A stretch of 64,000 nucleotides of DNA, from positions 2,356,001 through 2,420,000 of the forward strand of contig JAALGY010000033.1 of the NCBI GenBank assembly GCA_032358165.1. The letters run 5' to 3'. Source of the DNA: Diplosphaera chodatii. Taxonomy: Eukaryota > Chlorophyta > Trebouxiophyceae > Prasiolales > Stichococcaceae. The notes below the pieces were generated by a model. That model was not told the DNA's origin and did no database searches. It saw nothing but the letters and a program-made list of their open reading frames with translations. Every line of letters starts with the position of its first letter. Positions within the stretch are counted from its first letter, which is position 1. The translations under genes and the position numbers were made by a program. Shown here in pieces: positions 56,108 through 64,000 of the stretch.

Positions 56108-56881
56108 GGCTGCCTGCTGCGGAAGCAACTAGGGCAGCCCATCGATGCAGCAGTGAACCCGTCACTCTGAAAGTGTCGGCATGAAAACGAGGTCGCTGCC
56201 TGTTTGCACCATCCGTGCACCGCGGATTATTTGGACCGTGCTAACGTCACAGCTCGAATTACTGCTGCATAGCTGGCAGCAGGAGCCACATCCTTCAGTC
56301 CCAGCTCCAACACAGCCACATACAGAGGCATGGGAAACTCGGTCTCAAACGCTGTCTGACCGCCAGCGGCCGTCCTCAATGGCATCGAGGTCTGATATAC
56401 CCATTGCCACGTCACAAAACCTGCCCAGGATGGCCCATCATGTCAGCGGCCCTAAGCACATCTGGACTCCTCCTGACACACAGCTGGCGGTGCGTCGTGG
56501 CAAGCTGCGGGCAGATCAGCTCGTGCTTGACAGCGGCATCCACTGCATCGAAACCTGTGGGGCACGATCATTTGACATGGTTGCACAGCGGGGCCATCTG
56601 TCACACAACAGCAGCCCATGACAACACAGAACAGGTGCATACAATTGCTGAAGCAACGATGCAAAGCGAAATGACTCACCTTGCATGCGTTCTTGCTTGA
56701 CATGCTGCTCAACAAAACACGAAGTGCAGTACCAACATCGACCAGCACCTGCGCAGCGCTGCACTACTTGCATGCCCTGCACCACAACATAATTCCATCT
56801 GCCGACCTGCTCAAAGCAGTAAGTCATTGGCACAAGAACTTCAGCAGTATCTCGATCATGACTTACCTGCTGTAAGCAATG
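56108..56881. other. Gap between the LRR gene and the unknown gene (both minus)
   Basis: About 770 bases. It should hold the 3'UTR of the gene ending at 56882 and the LRR gene promoter. A short segment near 56400 (MGISDLDAIEDGRW) looks partly protein-like but is followed by a stop. No other signal. Confidence 0.3.
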
Positions 56882-57995
56882 TCATCTGCCTGACTTGCTC
56901 CACGGCGCGGCTTCCCAGGAGTTGGGCTGCCGGGGTTTGGTGTGCCTGCCGGCCTGCTGCCGTGATGCTGCCGCAGGTGTCTTCGCTGGGTCTGGGCTGG
57001 TCTTCTCTGGGCCGATCTTTTCTGAACTCACTGGTTGAGTGGGCTGAGACCGCAAACATTCCAGCGCCTGCCTGAGGACAGGCGCGCCAGCGGCTTCATT
57101 GTCTGCAGAGACGGGCGACCAGCTTTGATGGCTGCAGTGTGGTCTCCACGTCGCAGCAGCGCTGCCCAGGGCCATGCACATGATGCATGCATTGACAGCA
57201 GCATGCATGCAGCCACCTGGCGTTCTGCTGTCGCCTGCCAGGTGAATGGCCATCAGCAGGCGCATCACATCCTGGAAAGACGCCTCGCCTGTGCCAATAT
57301 CTGTGGGGCTGTCGCCACCCAGCAGGCTCAGCCGCTGGCGCGCATTCCGAACCTGTGCAGTGAGCTACGGATCACTGCAGCTTTACACTCCTTGGAGCGC
57401 GAAGGACGAGTACAGCAGGCCGACAGAACTGACCTTACGGTCCATGTACTGGATGTCGGTCTTGACCAGAGCTCTGATGCCGTCGAGGCTGATGGCCGGC
57501 AGCAGGTCAGCACTGCGTGCAAAGGCCAGCACTGCACGCTTGCTGGCACCCCATTCATCGCTGCCTGCCTCCGTTGCATACCCCTGCGGACAGCGTAACA
57601 TGCCTGTGGAGACGACGGTAGGGCATGCAGGTTCCTGGCAGTGTATAGGGCCGCCACTGCATCCCCTGGCATACCTTGGCAGATAGCTCGTTCATAAGGT
57701 CGTGCCACGTGCTGTCCCACGACGGCTCAGAGCTTGAGACGGCATGCAGCGTGCGCACGCTGGCTGCCTGCTGCGGCTGAAATCCCAGCAAGTGCCCGCT
57801 AACAGAAAGATGCGGCAGCTGCCGCTGGTGAAGCGCACCACGACTTTGTAGTTGTACCCGGTATGTCACCACGGCAGAGAATGCGCACTGTACTGCAACG
57901 GCTGCGTACAACGTCCGGAAAGGCCTGGCTCCTGCGACCGCTGTATTTCCGAGAGACTGGGTATGCGCCGCATGTGCATGCCGCATCCCAGCCAT
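56882..57995 (-). CDS. Unrecognised gene, conserved-looking soluble protein
   Basis: Three linked segments read like real protein. The first (about 57830-57680) is AASVRTLHAVSSSEPSWDST and HDLMNELSAK, then a GTATGC donor. The second (about 57590-57400) is EAGSDEWGASKRAVLAFARS, ADLLPAISLDGIRALVKTDI and VGLLYSSFALQG. The third (from about 57356) is VRNARQRLSLLGGDSP and EASFQDVMRLLMAIHLAG, continuing open to a stop at 56882 through a Lys/Pro/Ser-rich tail. An ATG at 57993-57995 would give an N-terminus with SVRTLH-type basic residues that could be a mitochondrial leader, but this start is weak. It is divergent from the transhydrogenase gene with about 370 bases between starts. No family recognised. 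Confidence 0.4.
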
Positions 57996-58363
57996 AAGTA
58001 TGCTGGGCCTCAGCCGCCAGACCGCACGCAGTGCAGAGGACATTCCCTTGCCTTCACTACTTTGGTCAACACCCGTCTGTGCTCTGCACGCCACACAACC
58101 ACAGCCTCGTGCTGGCAGCACAGGAAAGAGCAAAGCAGGAAGCCGCCCTGCAATCTTCGGCGTCCAGCTCAGCATTCGGCTGATCTGATGCAGCTGGGCA
58201 CAGCAGAGCATCATCGTAGGTCGCTTTTGTCCGCTTGCATATGTCAGTTGTATCAGTCGAAAGTGCAGGCGGCGCACTTGCCACGGTTCGGCAAAGCTTT
58301 GAGTAGGCACAGTGCTGATTTACTGCACATCATGTAGCACTGTTGCACCTGAGCATTGGCACG
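57996..58363. promoter_or_regulatory. Divergent promoter region, unknown gene / transhydrogenase
   Basis: About 368 bases between a minus-strand start (weakly placed) and the transhydrogenase ATG. No element recognised. Confidence 0.35.
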
Positions 58364-61300
58364 ATGAGCTCGGTGCTACTGGCACTGTTTGCTGTGGGAA
58401 CAAAGAGCAATCGCCTCAGCAGCGTGCAGTGCTCTCGCATCTTGTGCAACCGGCGCTGGAAATCAACCGACAGCAGCTCTGCAGATCGCACCGCCGAGCT
58501 AGGAGTTGCTTATGAGAAGCTCACGATCGGTGTGCCCAAAGAGTCCTACAGGGGCGAGGCTCGAGTGGCTTTGTCGCCGGCGGGTGTGTCATCGCTGCTC
58601 AAGGCCGGCTTCAAGGGCGTGGTGGTCGACAGCGGCGCAGGCGAGGGCTCCAAATTCAAAGTGAGCACCGGGTCAGATGCAGTGCTCATGCGGTGCCAAA
58701 CGTTGATCGACACCTTGAGGCCATCCGTCTTCCAGCATGTTAGGTGCAAACAATGCTGGTGCGGCAGCGATTGTGATACATGCCGGCAAGGAGGCCAGCA
58801 AGCACATGCCTCCAGTTCGGATGAAACCATATCGCAGGATGCCGAGTACACAGAGGCCGGCGCACAGCTGGGCAATGGCAATGCGCTGCAGCAGGATATT
58901 GTGCTGAAAGTGCGCCCGCCACACGCTGAGCAGGAGGTGCCACAGCTGCGCGCAGGCGCCAGGTGAACAAATTCGCCAGCATCGTATGACAGCTGTGAGC
59001 AGTTGTGCCCAATGGAGTCATGCGAGCGTCGACATGTTCTACGTGAGGACTGACCAACATGCTGACGCGGCCCGCCTGTGCCGACCCTGCAGCACGATCA
59101 GCTTTCTTTATCCCGCCCAGAACCCTGATCTGATAAAGGCTCTGCAGCAGGCCAACGTGACGTCCCTTGGTGAGACGCAGTGCATGCCTGTTGTTGGCGT
59201 CATGCTGTGGGATCCTGCCATAATGCTTGATTGCCAACCGATGCTAGGATGTACCTTTCATCGCAGGCCTGGACTGCATACCCAGGACGCTCAGCCGTGC
59301 GCAGACTTTTGATGCACTCAGCTCGCAGGCGAATGTGGCAGGGTACAGGTGGGCAACTGCTCGCATCTGGCATGGCTCTGGTGTCGAGTTGAGAAGCCGA
59401 CAGGGCGTCCATGGGATAGGCCCATGTCCATGTGTTGCAGGGCCGTGGTGGAGGCTGCCAACCAGTTTGGGCGGTTATTCGGTGGGCAGATTACAGCAGC
59501 AGGGCGCATTCCGCCGGCCAAGGTCCTCGTCATCGGCGGCGGCGTCGCGGGCCTCAGCGCCATTGGCACAGCCAAGAACATGGGCGCGATCGTCCGTGTG
59601 TTTGACACGCGCGCTGCAGTTGCAGGTGCACACCTTTCGTGACTGCATACAGCTGGCTGGTACTTTGTGCAGGTCACTCAAGGTCGAAAGACTAGCTGAG
59701 TGGGCTTCTGCTTGCAGAGCAAGCCAAGTCACTGGGAGCTGAGTTCCTGACTGTCGAGCTCGAGGAGACTGGCGAGGGCCAGGGCGGATGTGAGTGACAT
59801 TCTGGCCACCAAGGCAGCGTGCTTTAGTGCAGCAGCATACAGTGCCAGAGTTTGTCGAATGTGCGTCTGAGGCTCAGCACTTTAGGCAAGACATGTCACC
59901 AAATGCAGATGCCAAGGAGATGTCCCCGGAGTTCATTGCTGCAGAGATGGTGATTTGGGCACCACATGCCTCCTGTTTTGTTGAAGAGCATGTGACGCTG
60001 CTGTGCCAATGCACACCTCCGTGAGGCTGGCAAAATCTGCTTGCGATGACCATGGACGGCTTGCACCTGCGCTGCAGAAACTGTTTGCAGAACAGGCCAG
60101 AGATGTAGACATCATCATCTCCACAGCGCTCATACCAGGTCTGCTGCTAAGCGCCATGGGCCCCTGACATGTACTGTCAACCCTGCTTGACGCACAATGC
60201 TGGATCAGCATCGCTCTCACGTATTGCCTTCATGCGCATGCACAGGCAAGAAGGCGCCGCTGCTGATCACGGAGGAGATGGTGGCCAGCATGCGGCCGGG
60301 CTCAGTGACGGTGGACCTGGCGGCGGAGCAGGGTGGCAACATCGCCACCACCGTGCCGGAGGAAGTCATCACCACCAAAAACGCAAGAGCCTCCTTTGCG
60401 TACCATGTATCCTCTGACATGTCTGCTGCCCCATCCCTCACTTCGAAGTCGCAACAGTGTGCTGACCTGGACGCGCCTGAACAGACGTGCTGTTTCGAAC
60501 AGGGGGTGATATGCATTGGGTACACGAACCTGCCAGCGCGGCTGCCAACGCAGTCGTCAACCTTGTACGTGGCCGTCTCTCGAAACGTGTTCTGTGCATG
60601 GTCCCACAAGATCACACATGCACAGCCCACTTCCCACAGTGCGCCTCTCGGTGCCTGATTTGGGCGGTGCCAGTGCAGGCTGTCCAACAACATCTCCAAG
60701 TTCCTGCTGTCGGCCGGGCCGTTCACCACCAAGGTCAAGGGCCGCTACTATGTGGACCACAAGGACGAGGCGGTGCGCGGCGCCCTGGTCACCCAGGACG
60801 GCCAGGTCATGTGGCCGCCGCCCCAGAAGCAGGTGCAGCACTGGGCACTGTGTCAGCTGGTGTGCACGCACATGGCTGCGACTGGCGGACCCCTTCGACT
60901 GTGGGCGTCCGCCACCTTGCTCCCAGCTCACAGGGCCCATGTATCGCATGCGTGCTGGCGGTGTGCAGCAGGGTTGCTGTCCTGCATGATGTGGTGCGTG
61001 CGTGTGCTGTGTGCAGGCGCCGACGGCCAAGCCGCAGGCTGCGGCAACGCCGGTGGAGGCGCCAAAGCCGGTGGACCACCATGCAGTTGCGCTGCGAAAG
61101 GCCAGCGTCACAGCTGGTGCCCTGGCAGGTGAGCATGACCGGCGAACGCCAGTCATGGTCATGCTGGGATGCTTGCACCACATCAGGTGGAGCATGAGGA
61201 CGGCAACGGCGTCCAGGCTGTGCATCATCGCATGCATCAAGGCACCCCGCCCTGCTTGCAGGCATCATGGCCATGGGTGTGGCTTCCCCGGGGCCCGCAT

Positions 61301-64000
61301 TCAGCTCGATGCTGACCAAATTTGGGCTGGCCAGCAGCGCCGGGTACTTCAGCGTTTGGGGCGTCACCCCTGCACTGCATAGCCCACTCATGTCCGTCAC
61401 CAATGCAATTTCAGGTCCGCTGCCACACTGTGTGACGTCAAGAATTCCGATTCCACTGTCCTCCACAATAGGTTCTACCTACCTGTACCTCGTGTTGAAA
61501 GCTCATCTGAAGGAACCATGTCACAAATCATGCAGGTCTGACAGCGGTGGGCGGCATGGTGCTGGTTGGCGGTGGCCTGTTACCCAGCAACACCGCGCAG
61601 ACGCTGGCAGCAACGGCTGTGGCTGCTGTACGTCTGCAGCCTTCACCCCAGCACGCCCTGTCTGCAGGCATCATGGTGTGTGTGCAGCATAGCTCAAACC
61701 AAACTCAGGGCTTGCCACTCAGGACCATGTCCACCTTACCTGTGCAGTCGGCGGTCAATATCGGGGGCGGGTTTACCATCACGCAGCGCATGTTGGACAT
61801 GTTCAAACGTCCAGGAGACCCCGAGGAGCACATGCAGGTTGGACACAGTCTGTAATCCATACGTCTGCTAGTTGTGCACTTTGCCTGTGCAAAGTTTGAT
61901 GGATAGTGCAACACACAGCTCATCTGTCACATGGTACCCTGCAGCTGATGGCCATCCCCGCTGCCGCACTAGTAGGGAGCTATGCAGTCGGACACCTGGC
62001 AGGTGGGCCGCGCTGTCCAGTGAAACGCACCAACATCTGCGCTGACGCAACGACAGGCCTGCATACACCCGCTGGGTCTGGCCGAGGATGTCACTGGTGC
62101 GTGATCCAGTGCAGGCTACACGGAGATGACGAATGCGGCGTACCTGGCATCGGCCGGCCTGTGCATTGGGTCCATCGCATGCCTGTCGCAGCAGAGCACA
62201 GCCCGCATGGGCAATGCGCTGGGCCTCATTGGCGTGACCTCCGGCATTGCCGCCACCGTCGGGCTGCTCCCCTCGGACCCAGCCATCCTCGCCCAGATTG
62301 CAGGCGTGCTGTTGCGGAGCCAAGCAAATCAGAGCTCAACTATAGTGCCTGTTTTCTGACGTCGTCTGCACCTTCAGTCCAGTGCGTGGATACATCGTGT
62401 TTGTTGATATGAAACGAGGTCCCCAAGCTAACACTGCGGATTGCACACATGCCGCAGGTTCTCTGGGTCTTGGTGCGGCGGCTGGACACATCGTCGCAAA
62501 GCGAATGGCCATCACCGACCTGCCGCAGATGGTGGCGGCCTTCCATTCCCTGGTGAGTCTGTACCAATTTGTTCTCATCAGTTTCGGGTTCTTGTGGACT
62601 GCGAAGTGGCACAGCACAGCAAAGCCCATCAGGGCAGGCTTCAGCACAGGACGTGAGCCTTGGTGTGTGCAACAGGTCGGCCTCGCAGCTGTCACGACGT
62701 CCATTGCAAACTACATGCTGCACGACCCAGCAACCGCCATGGACACCACGCACCTGGTGTCCACATACCTGGGCACCTTCGTTGGCGCGGTGACCCTCAC
62801 AGGTGAGTGCAGTGCGCTGCGCTGCTGCAAGTGTGCAGGGAGTGGCTCATCACGCGCAATGCTGTGATGGAAGCTTTACATGACCAGGGGCGTCAGTCCA
62901 CATGCAGGCTCTGCTGTGGCGTTCGGCAAGCTGCATGGGATGCTGGCGTCTGCGCCGCTGAACCTGCCGGGCAAGAATGTCGCCAACCTGAGCATGGCAG
63001 CGGGGAGCCTGGCCGCCGGCGCCGCGCTGCTGACCACGGGCGACCCCGCCACTGGCCTGGTAGGGAGAGGCGTCCCCCTTGCCCTAGTTGCCTGGGAGAC
63101 TGCCACGTCCGGTGCATTGCCTGGGTGCTGCAGTGCTCCATCTCACGAGGTACCCTGTTACACCCTCTCAGTCAGCAGCAGTGCCATGTAGACCGCACTG
63201 GTGGCGACGACTGCGCTTGGCGGCGGCCTGGGTGCACACATGACAGCCTCAATTGGCGGTGCTGACATGCCGGTCGTCATCACCCTGCTCAACTCCTATT
63301 CTGGGTGCGCCCCCAGCAGCAGCAGCATCAAGACAGCAGTGCAAGACATTGGCCTCAATTCGCCCAGGTGTCAGTAGACCCGATCACTGAGTGTCATATA
63401 GCTGTCGACCATACTTTGTGTGTTTGCAGGTATGCGCTTGCAGCGGAGGGCTTCATGTTGGGCAACGACCTCCTGACGGCAGTGGGCGCCCTCATTGGCA
63501 GCAGTGGAGCCATCCTGTCGTACATCATGTGCAGGTGCATATGCAGCACGCCTATGCACGGGCGTCACTTTGTGATCTGTTGAATGCGCACGTGTCCTGT
63601 TGCGCGTTGTGCTCAAGCTGCGGCAGCACTGCCCCACTCTGGTTTGCTGCGTGACTGCAGGGCAATGAACCGCAGCCTGCCCAATGTCATACTCGGCAAC
63701 TGGGCGGCCAAGGCGCCCAGTGTGGCAGCTGCAGCCGGCGAGAAGTTGGACCACCAGGAGATCGATGCGCCTTCGGCTGCTGAGGTATGGCAATGGTCTT
63801 GTGTCGTGCTACAACTCGTAGAACCCAGCATTGCAAGGCACTTTTGTGCGCTGCTGAAGGATGTCTTATGGGCCTACCAAGTTGGAGCAATGCAACACTG
63901 TGCTGGCACGCAGGCTTTGACACTGGCAAAGAAGGTCATCATCGTGCCAGGCTATGGCCTGGCTGTTGCATCTGCGCAGGCAATTGTGGCAGACCTGGTG
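58364..64000 (+). CDS. NNT: Proton-translocating NAD(P) transhydrogenase, single chain, 3' end outside window
   Basis: The enzyme uses the mitochondrial proton gradient to reduce NADP+ with NADH. ATG at 58364 gives a leader ending [17 protein letters not shown], typical of a mitochondrial presequence. Domain [76 protein letters not shown] (NAD fold, 59519-59578), [20 protein letters not shown] and [20 protein letters not shown] linker ([18 protein letters not shown]) leads to the membrane domain [54 protein letters not shown] and [20 protein letters not shown]. Domain III (NADP binding) starts [18 protein letters not shown], and the frame runs off at 64000. At least 15 introns. The domain order is that of animal and apicomplexan enzymes, whereas E. 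coli uses two subunits. Confidence 0.95.

Noticed and set aside
1..64000. Bacterial operon, prophage or CRISPR origin for the window
   Set aside because: Pervasive GT-AG introns, Pol I, PPR, Rab and RRM genes, and strand-alternating single genes show eukaryotic nuclear DNA. No direct-repeat array or phage genes were seen.

Overview
This window is nuclear DNA of a green alga, most likely a core chlorophyte and possibly a trebouxiophyte. It is GC-rich. Almost every gene is broken by many short introns (roughly 60-300 bases) that usually end in TGCAG, and some genes end with the chlorophyte polyadenylation signal TGTAA. The proteins are a mix of pan-eukaryotic types (RNA polymerase I RPA2, RNase H2A, Rab8, FIG4-type SAC phosphatase) and types typical of plants and algae (DUF599, PPR, plant-type phospholipid methyltransferase, glycine-rich RRM protein). 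There are no operons, CRISPR arrays, rRNA genes or recognisable transposons. Gene models were assembled by eye from exon fragments. Unless stated otherwise, a start-end span covers introns and the outermost coordinates may miss small exons.

Left part (1-20 kb): 3' end of a DOMON-domain gene (+), a NAA60-like N-acetyltransferase (-), a villin-headpiece protein with a long disordered N-terminus (+), the full RNA polymerase I second-largest subunit (+, about 7.7 kb), a DUF599 membrane protein (-), and a membrane-anchored gamma-glutamylcyclotransferase-like protein (+).

Middle (20-36 kb): a GON4L-like SANT protein (-) diverges from an EndoU endoribonuclease with a prion-like tail (+). The EndoU gene converges, with only 47 bases between stop codons, on a four-TM protein (-). 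RNase H2 subunit A (-) and a YchJ/SEC-C protein with a probable transit peptide (+) follow. An unassigned cysteine-containing exon lies near 31 kb.

Right part (36-64 kb): a FIG4/plant SAC-type phosphoinositide phosphatase (-), a coiled-coil protein (+), a glycine-rich RRM protein (-), a phosphatidyl-N-methylethanolamine N-methyltransferase (+), a PPR protein (-), an intronless Rab8/RabE GTPase (+), an LRR protein with a TM segment (-), an unrecognised gene (-), and a proton-translocating NAD(P) transhydrogenase (+) that runs off the right edge.

The genes form no single pathway. They are ordinary housekeeping and accessory genes, alternating in strand as divergent and convergent pairs. The least ordinary items are the EndoU protein with a Q/G/Y-rich tail, the GGCT-fold protein with an internal insert and C-terminal membrane helix, the headpiece protein without gelsolin repeats whose last intron appears to be GC-AG, the intronless Rab in an intron-rich neighbourhood, and the single-chain transhydrogenase with a mitochondrial-type presequence. 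I found no convincing new multi-gene system.
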